Shown: positions 10,396 through 20,128 of the stretch, one piece after another
Position numbering within the stretch: the first letter of the stretch is position 1
Layout of the letters: every line of letters starts with the position of its first letter
Source of the DNA: Pseudomonadota bacterium
GTDB taxonomy: Bacteria; Pseudomonadota; Alphaproteobacteria; Rhodobacterales; Rhodobacteraceae
Assembly: GCA_963205235.1 (NCBI GenBank)
Contig: CAUJIP010000046.1
Span: 1 to 64,000, forward strand
Direction: 5' to 3'
Length of the DNA: 64,000 bases
The notes under the pieces: model-generated
What the model was told of the DNA's origin: nothing
The model's database searches: none
The model's input: only the letters and a program-made list of their open reading frames with translations
Made by a program: the position numbers and the translations under genes

Positions 10396-12224
10396 TGGGC
10401 AACACGGTCCGTTTGACGGCCGCTCAGGCCATGGTGCGCTGGTTGTCGGTGCAGATGACCGATCAGGGCGACCGGTTCATCGACGGCATCTGGGCGATCT
10501 TTGGTCATGGCAATGTGGCCGGGATCGGCGAGGCGCTGCATGCCCACCGCGACGTGTTTCCGACCTGGCGCGGCCAGAACGAACAGACCATGGCGCATGC
10601 CGCGATAGCCTATGCCAAGACGCATGGCCGCAAGCGGGCGATGGCGGTGACGACTTCCATCGGGCCGGGGGCGACGAACCTGGTCACGGCAGCCGCGCTG
10701 GCCCATGTGAACCGGTTGCCGGTCCTGTTTATCCCCGGAGATATCTTCGCCAGCCGCGCGCCCGACCCGGTTCTGCAGCAGATCGAGGATTTTGATGATG
10801 CGACCGTGTCGGCGAACGATTGCTTCCGCCCGGTGGTTCGCTATTTCGACCGGATCTCGCGGCCCGAGCATATCCTGACCGCCCTGCCCCGCGCCTTGCG
10901 GGTGATGACGGACCCCGCGAATTGCGGGCCGGTCTGTCTTGCCTTCTGTCAGGACACCCAGGCCGAGGCCTATGATTACCCGGTGGAATTCTTCACCCCC
11001 AAGGTCTGGCACATCCGCCGCCCGGAACCCGACCAGCGCGAACTGGAAGCGGCGATTGCGGCGATCCGCGCGGCGAAGCATCCGCTGATCGTCGCCGGTG
11101 GCGGTGTGATCTATTCCGGGGCGGAAGCCACGCTTCTGGACTTTGCCCGCAAGCACAACATCCCGCTGGTCGAAAGCCAGGCCGGGAAGGGTGCTGTCGA
11201 CTGGGAGGAACCGCTGCACTATGGCTCACCGGGGGTGACCGGCACGGGTTGCGGCAATGCGCTGGCGGCCAAAGCGGATCTGGTGATCGGCGTCGGCACG
11301 CGGTTTCAGGACTTTACCACCGGCAGCTGGACGGTGTTCAGCGCCCCCGGTCGCAAGCTTCTGTCGATCAACATCCACGGCTATGACGCGGCCAAACGCG
11401 GCTCGCAGGGGCTGGTGGGCGATGCCAAGGTCTGTCTGGAAAAGATCAGCGCGGCCTTGGGCGGGCACCGCTTTGCCGATCCTGATGCCGCTGTCCGCAA
11501 GGACTGGTTCGCCACCACAGATGCGCTGATGGCAGCCCCCGGTTCGAACACCCTGCCGACCGATGCGCAGGTGATCGGCGCGGTGCAGCGGCAGACCGGC
11601 AAGCAATCGGTCGTGATATGTGCCGCTGGCACCATGCCCGGCGCTCTCCACGTCCTGTGGCGGGCGGCGCAGGGCGGCTATCACATGGAATACGGTTATT
11701 CCTGCATGGGATATGAGATTGCCGGAGCAATGGGCATCAAGATGGCCCAGCCGCAAAAGGACGTGATCTGCATGGTCGGTGACGGGTCCTACATGATGGC
11801 CAACAGCGAGTTGGCGACCGCCGTGATGATGGGCATTCCCTTCACCGTGGTCCTGACCGACAACCGCGGCTATGGCTGCATCAACCGGCTGCAAAAGGCC
11901 ACGGGCGGCGCGCCCTTCAACAACCTTCTGGACGACAGCTATCACGTCAACCCGGCTGACATCGACTTTGTCGCGCATGCCGGGTCGATGGGGGCGATTG
12001 CGAAGAAGGCGGACTCGATTGCCGAACTTGAGGCGATGATGGCCGAGGCAAAGACCGCCACCCGCCCGACCGTGATCGTGATCGACACCGATCCGATGCC
12101 CGGCACCGGCGCAGGCGGCACCTGGTGGGAAGTGGCGGTTCCGGAAGTGTCCGACCGCAAGGAAGTGAACGAGGCCCGCAAGGGCTATGAATCCGCGACC
12201 AAGGCCCAGTGGCTGGTCAACTGA
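10392..12224 (+). CDS. iolD: 3D-(3,5/4)-trihydroxycyclohexane-1,2-dione acylhydrolase (decyclizing), ThDP enzyme
   Basis: MMGNTVRLTAAQAMVRWLS, GDGSYMMANSELATAV ThDP motif; ATGA overlap with iolC. Confidence 0.95.
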   Translation: MMGNTVRLTAAQAMVRWLSVQMTDQGDRFIDGIWAIFGHGNVAGIGEALHAHRDVFPTWRGQNEQTMAHAAIAYAKTHGRKRAMAVTTSIGPGATNLVTAAALAHVNRLPVLFIPGDIFASRAPDPVLQQIEDFDDATVSANDCFRPVVRYFDRISRPEHILTALPRALRVMTDPANCGPVCLAFCQDTQAEAYDYPVEFFTPKVWHIRRPEPDQRELEAAIAAIRAAKHPLIVAGGGVIYSGAEATLLDFARKHNIPLVESQAGKGAVDWEEPLHYGSPGVTGTGCGNALAAKADLVIGVGTRFQDFTTGSWTVFSAPGRKLLSINIHGYDAAKRGSQGLVGDAKVCLEKISAALGGHRFADPDAAVRKDWFATTDALMAAPGSNTLPTDAQVIGAVQRQTGKQSVVICAAGTMPGALHVLWRAAQGGYHMEYGYSCMGYEIAGAMGIKMAQPQKDVICMVGDGSYMMANSELATAVMMGIPFTVVLTDNRGYGCINRLQKATGGAPFNNLLDDSYHVNPADIDFVAHAGSMGAIAKKADSIAELEAMMAEAKTATRPTVIVIDTDPMPGTGAGGTWWEVAVPEVSDRKEVNEARKGYESATKAQWLVN

Positions 12225-12235
12225 GAGAGACAACA

Positions 12236-13132
12236 ATGATCCAATTCGGCACCAACCCCATCGCCTGGGCCAATGACGACGACCGCAGCATCGGCGCGGA
12301 TATCCCGACCGCCCGCATCCTGGACGAGGCCGGTCGCCAGATCGGTTTCGACGGGATCGAAAACGGTCACCGCTGGCCGGATGAGCCCGAGGCGCTGCGC
12401 GCGCTGCTGGCCGCGAACGGGCTGAAGTTCATCTCGGGCTGGTATTCGACGGAACTTCTGGTCCGCTCGGTCGCGGATGAGATCGCGAACGCGCAACACC
12501 ACATCGCCAAACTGAAGCACAACGCGTGCCGCGTGATGATCGTCTGCGAGACCTCGAACGCGATCCATGGCGACGCCAACAAGGCGGTCAACGACCGGCC
12601 CCGGCTGAGTGCTGCCGAGATGGTGGCATTTGGCGCAAAACTTGAGGAATTCGCGGCCTACCTCACCTCGCAGGGCCTGACGCTGGTCTATCACCACCAC
12701 ATGGGCACCATCGTCGAAAGTCCGGAAGAAATCGACGCCTTCATGGCCGCGACCGGCCCGCATACGCATCTTCTGTTCGATGCCGGTCACTGCGCCTTTG
12801 GCGGTGGCGATCCGGTCAAGGTCCTGACCAAACACCTGTCGCGCGTGCGGCATTTCCACGCCAAGAACATCCGCCCTGCAATCACCGCAAAGGTGCGGGC
12901 CGAAGGCTGGTCCTTCCTGAAAGGCGTGGTCGAAGGCGCCTTCACCGTTCCCGGCGATCAAGAGGGCGGGGTCGACTTTGGCCCGCTGCTGAAGCTTCTG
13001 AAGACGGCCAACTACGACGGCTGGATCGTGATCGAGGCGGAACAGAACCCGTCGGTGCGCAATCCGCTTTTGTACCAGACCCTTGGCCTTGCGACCCTGA
13101 AGCGCCTGAGCCGGGAAGCGGGCCTGATCTGA
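12236..13132 (+). CDS. iolE: Myo-inosose-2 dehydratase
   Basis: MIQFGTNPIAWANDDDRSIGADIPTARILDEAGRQIGFDGIENGHRWP; TIM-barrel, iol operon position. Confidence 0.93.
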   Translation: MIQFGTNPIAWANDDDRSIGADIPTARILDEAGRQIGFDGIENGHRWPDEPEALRALLAANGLKFISGWYSTELLVRSVADEIANAQHHIAKLKHNACRVMIVCETSNAIHGDANKAVNDRPRLSAAEMVAFGAKLEEFAAYLTSQGLTLVYHHHMGTIVESPEEIDAFMAATGPHTHLLFDAGHCAFGGGDPVKVLTKHLSRVRHFHAKNIRPAITAKVRAEGWSFLKGVVEGAFTVPGDQEGGVDFGPLLKLLKTANYDGWIVIEAEQNPSVRNPLLYQTLGLATLKRLSREAGLI

Positions 13133-13320
13133 TGTTCGACTTCAGCCATCCCTGGTATCAACCTTTGTACCGCCGGATCGGCGTCGTTCTGGTTTGCCTT
13201 GCCCTGTTCGCGATGGATGCCTGGTCGGGAAACCCGTTCTGGATGATCCTGTTCGGGGCGGCAACCGTGCTTACGTTCTGGAAGCTGATCCTGACCTTCA
13301 AGCCTGACAACAAGGACTAG
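13132..13320 (+). CDS. Small membrane protein of unknown function inside the iol operon
   Basis: 62 aa, MFDFSHPWYQPLYRRIGVVLVCLALFAMDAWSGNPFWMILFGAATVLTFWKLILTF..., two hydrophobic segments, 1-nt overlap with iolE. Confidence 0.75.
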   Translation: MFDFSHPWYQPLYRRIGVVLVCLALFAMDAWSGNPFWMILFGAATVLTFWKLILTFKPDNKD

Positions 13321-13323
13321 ACC

Positions 13324-14130
13324 ATGACCGACCTTCATCGCAAACCTTCGGGAAATCATGGCCTTGTCCACGACATCACAGCCGAAGGCGCAGGTTGGGG
13401 ATATGTGGGTTTTCAGCTTTACCGATTGGCGGCGGGCGAAAGCGCCAGTGGCAACCTTGGGACAGATGAGGCGATCCTTGTCTGGGTCGAGGGGAAGGGA
13501 AACCTTAAAGGCGCGGGGCGCGACTGGGGTTTTCTCGGCGACCGGATGGACGTCTTCGAACGCACCCCGCCGCATTGCGTCTATCTGCCGGGCGGGTCCG
13601 ATTGGGCGGTAACGGCGACGACTGATCTGGTGCTGGCGGTCTGCCTTGCACCGGCCAAGGGCAACTATCCGGCGGCGCAGATCGGCCCGGTGGGGATCGA
13701 ACTGACCCCGCGTGGCAAGGGCACCAACACCCGCTACGTGAACAACATCGCGATGGAAGGTCGCGACGTGGCAGGCAGCCTTCTGGTGACCGAGGTCTTC
13801 ACCCCGTCAGGCCATTGGTCCAGCTATCCCAGCCACCGGCATGACGAGGATGACTTTCCCCGCATGACCTATCTGGAGGAAACCTATTACCACCGTCTGA
13901 ACCCCGCCCAAGGGTTCGGCATCCAGCGGGTCTATACCGAAGACGGCGCGCTGGACCAGACGATGGCTGTGAAGAACCATGATGTCGTGCTGGTGCCCAA
14001 GGGCCACCACCCCTGCGGCGCGCCCTATGGCTATGACATGTATTACCTGAACGTCATGGCCGGTCCGCTGCGGAAGTGGCGGTTCAAGAACGACCCCGAC
14101 CACGACTGGATTGCCCAGCGGGACGCCTGA
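13324..14130 (+). CDS. iolB: 5-deoxy-glucuronate isomerase
   Basis: SYPSHRHDEDDFP, PKGHHPCGAPYGYDMYYLNVMAGP. Confidence 0.95.
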   Translation: MTDLHRKPSGNHGLVHDITAEGAGWGYVGFQLYRLAAGESASGNLGTDEAILVWVEGKGNLKGAGRDWGFLGDRMDVFERTPPHCVYLPGGSDWAVTATTDLVLAVCLAPAKGNYPAAQIGPVGIELTPRGKGTNTRYVNNIAMEGRDVAGSLLVTEVFTPSGHWSSYPSHRHDEDDFPRMTYLEETYYHRLNPAQGFGIQRVYTEDGALDQTMAVKNHDVVLVPKGHHPCGAPYGYDMYYLNVMAGPLRKWRFKNDPDHDWIAQRDA

Positions 14131-14979
14131 TCAGCCTGCAGTGAAAAACGGTTTCACTGTCATTGTCTGCGGTAGCGGAACGCCCATCCGCGTCAGGATG
14201 GACGGGGCCAGCGCCAGTTGGTCAAGCACCTCATCCTCGGGTGGCAGCGCGCTGTCCCCGAAGTAGTAGAAGGCGAAATCGCGCTGATCCTCTCCCGTGC
14301 CGCCATGATGGCCGCGCGCATCTTGCCCGTGGTCGGCGGTGACGATCACCTCGTACCCGGCCTTGCGCCAGCGGTGGATGAAGGGGGCCAGCGTCCCGTC
14401 CATCCGGTAGCAGGCATCGTCCATCTCTTCGCAGTCGTGATAGAACCGGTGCCCCATGCTGTCCAAGGTGCAGGTGTGCAGGATGCCGTAGTCGATCCCC
14501 TTGACCTCGCACAAACGGGTCAGCGTGCCGAACAGGTCATAATCGGCGGGGGTCATCTGGTTGTAGCCGGAATCGCCAAACATCGTATGGAACCGGCCAT
14601 GGGTGATCGGCCCGCCCGGCTCGTCATATTCGATGTCGCGGACCACGTCGAAGGGCGAGCGGTTGAAGAACTCCGACCAGAAGCTGTGCGTGACCGCCCC
14701 GGTGATCTTGCCGGCCTTGGTCAACTCGCTGAAGACATCGGGGAATTCCAACCGCCGCAGCCCCGAATTGTCCCAGATCCGGTGCACCTGTGGCGGCAGG
14801 CCAGTGTGGATCGAGGCATAGCAGGAACCCGAGGTCGAAGGCAGCACCGCCCGCATCCGCCGCACCCGCGCCTCGCCATTCGCGACCCAGCCTTCAAGGT
14901 TGCCGAACAGCCGCCGCCAGTTCCGGTAGGGCACGCCGTCAAGGATGATCAGCAGAAGTTTGGTCATGGTTTCATCCAT
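14131..14979 (-). CDS. Alkaline-phosphatase-superfamily phosphodiesterase/nucleotide pyrophosphatase
   Basis: LLLIILDGVPYRNWRRLF, LPSTSGSCYASIHTG, TCTLDSMGH, VIVTADHGQDARGHHGG. Confidence 0.85.
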   Translation of the reverse strand: MDETMTKLLLIILDGVPYRNWRRLFGNLEGWVANGEARVRRMRAVLPSTSGSCYASIHTGLPPQVHRIWDNSGLRRLEFPDVFSELTKAGKITGAVTHSFWSEFFNRSPFDVVRDIEYDEPGGPITHGRFHTMFGDSGYNQMTPADYDLFGTLTRLCEVKGIDYGILHTCTLDSMGHRFYHDCEEMDDACYRMDGTLAPFIHRWRKAGYEVIVTADHGQDARGHHGGTGEDQRDFAFYYFGDSALPPEDEVLDQLALAPSILTRMGVPLPQTMTVKPFFTAG

Positions 14980-15052
14980 CCCTCATCAGCCCTGATGGGC
15001 CTCTTCGGTGCGCGCCCAGCGAGAAAGCCCGTCAGGGCTGCCGAGCGCCCCT

Positions 15053-16693
15053 TCAGTTCCCTGCACTTTCCATCTTGCGATGTGCGATGACCTTTTCCAG
15101 CCAGCCCACCTCCATCTCAGGGACGGATGACAGAAGCAGGTCGGTGTAATCGTCAAACGGCGGTTCCAGCACGTCGGATTTCTGGCCGTAGCGCACCACC
15201 GCGCCTTTGAACATCACCGCGATCTTGTCGGAAATCGCGCGCACCGTCGCCAGGTCATGGGTGATGAACAGATAGGCCACGTTCGCCTCGGCCTGCAGGT
15301 TCAACAACAGCTTCAGGATGCCGTCCGCGACCAGCGGGTCCAGCGCCGAAGTCACCTCGTCGCAGATGATCAGCTTGGGGTTTGCCGCCAACGCCCGGGC
15401 GATGCAAACCCGCTGCTTCTGCCCGCCCGACAGTTCCGCCGGATAGCGGTCGGCAAAACCCTTGCCCATCTCGATATGGTCCAGAAGGTCCTGCACCCGG
15501 CGGTCGCGTTCGGCCCCCTTGAGACCGAAGTAGAACTCCAACGGCCGCCCGATGATCGTGCCCACCGTCTGGCGCGGGTTCATCGCGGTGTCTGCCATCT
15601 GATAGATCATCTGGATTTCGCGCAGGTCGTCCTTGGTCCGCCCCGCTAGATTGGGCGACAGGGTCCGGCCATTGAACACCATCCGACCCGATGTCGGCGG
15701 CAAAAGCCCGGTGATTGCGCGGGCGAGGGTCGATTTGCCCGACCCGCTTTCCCCCACCACCGCCAGCGTCTGGCCCGGAGGCAGTTCCACCGAGATATTC
15801 TTCAACACGTCGAAATTCGTGCCGCGATAGCGGGCGGTCACATTCTGCACTTGCAGGATAGGGGCTGAAGGCGGTTTTTCCTGATGTTCGATCCCACGGA
15901 CCGAGACCAGCGCCTTGGTATAGTCCTCACGCGGGGCGGTGATGATCTGCCCGGTCTCGCCCAGCTCGACCATCCGGCCATGGCGCAGGACCATGATCTC
16001 ATCCGCGACCTGTGCCACGACGGCAAGGTCGTGCGTGATATAAAGCGCCGCAACCTGCGTATCCCGGATCGCCTCCTTGATCGCGGCAAGCACGTCGATC
16101 TGGGTCGTCACGTCCAGCGCGGTCGTCGGTTCGTCAAAGATCACCAGGTCCGGCTTGGGGCACAGCGCCATCGCCGTCATGCAGCGCTGCAACTGTCCAC
16201 CCGAGACCTGATGCGGATAGCGGCTGCCGATGGTGTCGGGGTTCGGCAGGCCAAGCTTGCGGAACAATGCGCGCGCGCGCGCCTCGGCCTCGGGCTTTTG
16301 CATCAGGCCGTGTGACAGGCTGGTTTCGATCACCTGCTCCATGATCTGCTTGGCCGGGTTGAAACTGGCGATGGCGGACTGCGAGACATAGGTGACCTCG
16401 CGCCCGCGCAAGCTGCGCAGGGCCTTGGCGTCGGCCAACCGGATTTCACGGCCATTCAGGTGGATCGTGCCCCCGGTCAGTCGCACCCCACCACGCCCAA
16501 AGGACATGGCGGACAGGCCGATGGTCGATTTCCCCGCCCCCGATTCGCCGATCAGGCCAAGGACCTTGCCGCGTTTCAGGGTCAGGTCGACGCCATGCAC
16601 CAGCGTCACATTCTTCGGCGGCTCACCCGGCGGATAGGACGTGGCCTCGATCACAAGGCCCTTCATTGCAAGAAGCGTGTCGTCAGCCACCAC
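15053..16693 (-). CDS. Peptide-type ABC transporter ATP-binding protein, two ABC domains in one chain (DppD-DppF fusion type)
   Basis: Two Walker A ([18 protein letters not shown]) and two signatures (VSGGQLQRC, LSGGQKQRV). Confidence 0.93.
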   Translation of the reverse strand: MVADDTLLAMKGLVIEATSYPPGEPPKNVTLVHGVDLTLKRGKVLGLIGESGAGKSTIGLSAMSFGRGGVRLTGGTIHLNGREIRLADAKALRSLRGREVTYVSQSAIASFNPAKQIMEQVIETSLSHGLMQKPEAEARARALFRKLGLPNPDTIGSRYPHQVSGGQLQRCMTAMALCPKPDLVIFDEPTTALDVTTQIDVLAAIKEAIRDTQVAALYITHDLAVVAQVADEIMVLRHGRMVELGETGQIITAPREDYTKALVSVRGIEHQEKPPSAPILQVQNVTARYRGTNFDVLKNISVELPPGQTLAVVGESGSGKSTLARAITGLLPPTSGRMVFNGRTLSPNLAGRTKDDLREIQMIYQMADTAMNPRQTVGTIIGRPLEFYFGLKGAERDRRVQDLLDHIEMGKGFADRYPAELSGGQKQRVCIARALAANPKLIICDEVTSALDPLVADGILKLLLNLQAEANVAYLFITHDLATVRAISDKIAVMFKGAVVRYGQKSDVLEPPFDDYTDLLLSSVPEMEVGWLEKVIAHRKMESAGN

Positions 16694-17498
16694 GGCCCCC
16701 TTTCAGGCTTGAGGTCCGGGTCAGGATCCAGTCGGCAACAAGGTTGACGCTGATCGCCAGCGACAGGATCGCAAAGGCGGGCAGCAGGGCGGCGGACTTG
16801 CCTTGGGTAATCCCGATCTTGTTTTCCTGCAGCATGCCACCCCAGTCGGTCAGCGGCGGCTGGATGCCAAGCCCAAGGAACGACAGGGTCGAGATGAAGA
16901 GAACCGCGAAGATGAAGCGCAGGCCGAATTCGGCGACCAGCGGCGACAGGGCATTGGGCAGGATTTCCCGGAAGATGACCCAGGTGCCCTTTTCGCCACG
17001 CAGGCGGGCGGCCTCGACATAGTCCATCACGGCGATATCCGCAGCGACCGCACGCGACAGGCGGAAGACGCGGGTGGAATCCAAGAGACCCATGATCAGG
17101 ATCAACACGATCAGGTTCGGCGACATGATTGTCAGCACCACCAGCGCGATGATCAGCGACGGCACGGCCATGACAAGATCGACCAGCCGTGACAGGCCCT
17201 GATCGATCCATCCGCCCTGAACGGCGGCGGTAAAGCCAAGGAAGGCCCCCAGCGAGAAAGACAGGATCGACGAGGCCAGCGCCACGAAGATGGTGATCTG
17301 CGCGCCAAAGATCAGGCGTGACAGGATATCCCGGCCGATGGTGTCGGTGCCCAGCCAGTGGGTGGCGGACATCCCCTCCCATTGCGCGCCAGAGCTGTCG
17401 CCCACGGCATAGGGCGCCAGCCATTGCGCGAAAATGGCAACAAACAGGAACATGCCTGTAAGGGTCAGGCCGATCAGGGCGGAAATGGGTATCCTCAT
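16683..17498 (-). CDS. Peptide-type ABC transporter permease (DppC-like)
   Basis: WLGTDTIGRDILSRLIFGAQI, EAARLRGEKGTWVIFREILPNALSPLV. Confidence 0.92.
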   Translation of the reverse strand: MRIPISALIGLTLTGMFLFVAIFAQWLAPYAVGDSSGAQWEGMSATHWLGTDTIGRDILSRLIFGAQITIFVALASSILSFSLGAFLGFTAAVQGGWIDQGLSRLVDLVMAVPSLIIALVVLTIMSPNLIVLILIMGLLDSTRVFRLSRAVAADIAVMDYVEAARLRGEKGTWVIFREILPNALSPLVAEFGLRFIFAVLFISTLSFLGLGIQPPLTDWGGMLQENKIGITQGKSAALLPAFAILSLAISVNLVADWILTRTSSLKGGRGG

Positions 17499-17508
17499 TT
17501 CGGGTGCC

Positions 17509-18465
17509 TCATTTCGGGTGTCTCAGGCGCGGGTTCGACAGGATGCCGATGATGTCGGCAGCCATGTTCAGGAAGATGTAGACAGCAGCAAAGATCAGCC
17601 CGACCGCCTGCACGACCGGCAGGTCACGCTTGGTCACATGGTCGACCAGATACTTGCCAAGGGCGTTATAGCTGAACACGACCTCGACCACGACGACACC
17701 GACGACCAGATAGGCCAAGTTCAGCATCACCACCGACACGACCGGCGCGATGGCGTTGGGGAAAGCATGGCGCCAGACAACCTGCATAGGTGTCAGGCCC
17801 TTCAGTTCGGCAGTTTCGATATAGGCCGATTGCATGACGTTCAGGATCGCCGCGCGGGTCATCCGCATCATGTGTGCTAGGACGACCATCACCAGCACGA
17901 TCACCGGCAGCGCAATGGCGTGCAGCTTTTCCCAGAACCCCATGCCTGGAAGCACAAGCGAGACGGGCTGGAAGATCGGGAAGACCTGGGTCAGGAAGAA
18001 GATCACGAAATAGGCCGCCACGAATTCGGGCAGGCTGATCGTGGTCAGCGTGATTGCCGAGATCAGCTTGTCGGGCCAGCGCCCGGCATAGCGGGCGGCG
18101 ATGGTGCCCAGCAGGATCGCCAACGGAACGGCAATCACAGCGGCACTTCCAGCCAGGAACAGCGTGTTCCCCAGCTTGGATCCGATCGACTTCGCGATAT
18201 CCGCCTTGTTGGTCAGGGCCGTGCCCAGATCGCCGGTCAGGATACCGCCGAGCCAGTGGAAATAGCGCGTCAGCGCGGGTTGATCCAACCCCATCTCGGC
18301 GCGCAGATTTTCCAGCGCTTGCGGCGTTGCCGACTGGCCAAGGATGGCCTGTGCGGTATCCCCCGGCAGCGCCTCGACGCCAAGAAAGATCACCACCGAG
18401 ATGATCAGAAGGAGGACGAGGCCCAGCGCAATGCGCTGGACCACAAGTTTAAGGACGGGGTGCAT
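17509..18465 (-). CDS. Peptide-type ABC transporter permease (DppB-like)
   Basis: MRMTRAAILNVMQSAYIETAELKGLTPMQVVWRHAFPNAIAPVVSVV. Confidence 0.92.
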   Translation of the reverse strand: MHPVLKLVVQRIALGLVLLLIISVVIFLGVEALPGDTAQAILGQSATPQALENLRAEMGLDQPALTRYFHWLGGILTGDLGTALTNKADIAKSIGSKLGNTLFLAGSAAVIAVPLAILLGTIAARYAGRWPDKLISAITLTTISLPEFVAAYFVIFFLTQVFPIFQPVSLVLPGMGFWEKLHAIALPVIVLVMVVLAHMMRMTRAAILNVMQSAYIETAELKGLTPMQVVWRHAFPNAIAPVVSVVMLNLAYLVVGVVVVEVVFSYNALGKYLVDHVTKRDLPVVQAVGLIFAAVYIFLNMAADIIGILSNPRLRHPK

Positions 18466-18471
18466 GTCCCG

Positions 18472-20061
18472 TCAGGCCGTCAGCCAGCACTTGTTCAGTG
18501 CCGTGCCGTTCATCAGCGTGCCTTGCGGATCGGCGATCCAGCCAGCGACTTCGGCGCGGCGGCCTTCGACCCAGTCGTTGAACATCGGCAGGATCAGGCC
18601 GCCTTCGTCGCGCACGATATGCGCCATTTCCGAATACATGCCCTTGCGCTTGGCCGCGTCCAGTTCGCCCCGTGCTGCAATAAGCAGTTCGTCGAAATGG
18701 GCGTTCTTGAACTTGGTGTCGTTCCAGTCGGCAGTCGACAGATAGGCGGTCGTGTACATCTGGTCCTGCACCGGACGCCCACCCCAATACGAGGCGCAGA
18801 ATGGCTGCACGTTCCAGACGTTGGACCAATAGCCATCATCCGGCTCGACCTGAACCTGCAGCGGAATGCCCGCGGCATTGGCCGAAGCGGCAAAAAGGTT
18901 CGCCGCATCGACAGCGCCGGGGAAAGCGCCCGGAGCGGTGCGCAGGATGATCGGGCTGCCATCGTGGCCGGTCTTGGCGTAATATTCTGCCGCCTTGGCC
19001 GCGTCGTATTCGCGCTGCTCGATGCTGTCGTCAAACAGCGGATAAGCACCGTTGATCGGGAAGTCGTTCCCGCGCGAGCCATAGCCGCCCAGCACCTTGT
19101 CGACCAGCTCTTGCCGGTTGACCGCCATCTTCAACGCCATCCGCATGTCGTTGTTGTCGAAGGGGGCCTTGTCGACATGCATGATGAACACATAGTGGCC
19201 GGGACCAGCCGCGCGTTCGATCACGATACCGGCGTCGCCTTTCAGCGTCTCGACGATCTTGGGATCGACGCGGCTGATCATTTGAACCTGACCGGCCTGA
19301 ATTGCCGCCGAACGGGCGGTGTCGTCGTTGATCGTCAGAACCTCGACCGTATCGGCATGGCCGCGGCTCGAGTCCCAATAGTTGGCGTGCTTTTCAAAGG
19401 TGGTGATCACGCCCGGCTCGGTCGCGACAACCTTGTAAGCCCCGGTCCCGTTGCCAGCAGCAGGCGCATCGACGCCACCACCGGGCTGAACGACCAGATG
19501 ATAGTCGGCGATCAGGAACGGCAAGTCGGCGTTGGCCGCAGTAAGTTTCATCGTGACCATGTCACCTTCGGCGGTCACTTCGCTGATGCCCTGAACGATG
19601 CCCAGCGCGCCTGACTGCGCCTTTTCGTCGGTGTGGCGCTTGATCGTGGCAACCACGTCATCCGCCGTCACCGTGCCGCCGCCATGGTATTCCACGCCCG
19701 AACGGATCTTGAACTTCCATTCCGTCGCATCGGCGTTCGATGACGCTTCCTCGGCAAGCCGCATCTCGACCGCGCCATTCGCATCCACATCGACCAGGGT
19801 TTCGCCCCAGGTGCGGTTGATCATGTAGGGCACGTCCGATGCCGCCAGCGCCGGATCCAGCGAGTCGGTGCTTTGACCGCCTGCCACGCCTGCGCGGATC
19901 GTGCCGCCCTTGACCGGCTCATCCGCCAGCGCCGCCTTGGAGAACAAGGCACCGGCCAGACCAGCAGAAAGCCCCATGGCTGTCGTGCGGCCCACGAATT
20001 CGCGGCGGGTCATCCTGCCCTTGCGAACGCGTGCAATCATCAGGTCCAATTGTTCGGACAT
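18472..20061 (-). CDS. Peptide-type ABC substrate-binding protein (SBP_bac_5, Tat-type signal), paralog 1
   Basis: Tat-like TRREFVGRTTAMGLSAGLAGALFSKAALA; SBP family 5 body; tandem paralog of 20129-21727. Confidence 0.92.
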   Translation of the reverse strand: MSEQLDLMIARVRKGRMTRREFVGRTTAMGLSAGLAGALFSKAALADEPVKGGTIRAGVAGGQSTDSLDPALAASDVPYMINRTWGETLVDVDANGAVEMRLAEEASSNADATEWKFKIRSGVEYHGGGTVTADDVVATIKRHTDEKAQSGALGIVQGISEVTAEGDMVTMKLTAANADLPFLIADYHLVVQPGGGVDAPAAGNGTGAYKVVATEPGVITTFEKHANYWDSSRGHADTVEVLTINDDTARSAAIQAGQVQMISRVDPKIVETLKGDAGIVIERAAGPGHYVFIMHVDKAPFDNNDMRMALKMAVNRQELVDKVLGGYGSRGNDFPINGAYPLFDDSIEQREYDAAKAAEYYAKTGHDGSPIILRTAPGAFPGAVDAANLFAASANAAGIPLQVQVEPDDGYWSNVWNVQPFCASYWGGRPVQDQMYTTAYLSTADWNDTKFKNAHFDELLIAARGELDAAKRKGMYSEMAHIVRDEGGLILPMFNDWVEGRRAEVAGWIADPQGTLMNGTALNKCWLTA

Positions 20062-20089
20062 CGTCTTCTCCCTACCAGTTTGTTTATTG

Positions 20090-20114
20090 GGGGGCGGTCG
20101 TTTTCGCCGCCCCC
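20090..20114 (-). repeat. Intercistronic hairpin between the two substrate-binding-protein genes
   Basis: GGGGGCGG-TCGTTTTCG-CCGCCCCC, perfect 8-bp stem, no U-tract. Confidence 0.7.
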
Positions 20115-20128
20115 TCAGAATCGCAAGC

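Noticed and set aside
17920-19614. 564-aa plus-strand ORF antisense to permease/SBP
   Set aside because: Shadow ORF with no domain features; same for 29865-31577 (+) and 8539-10152 (-).
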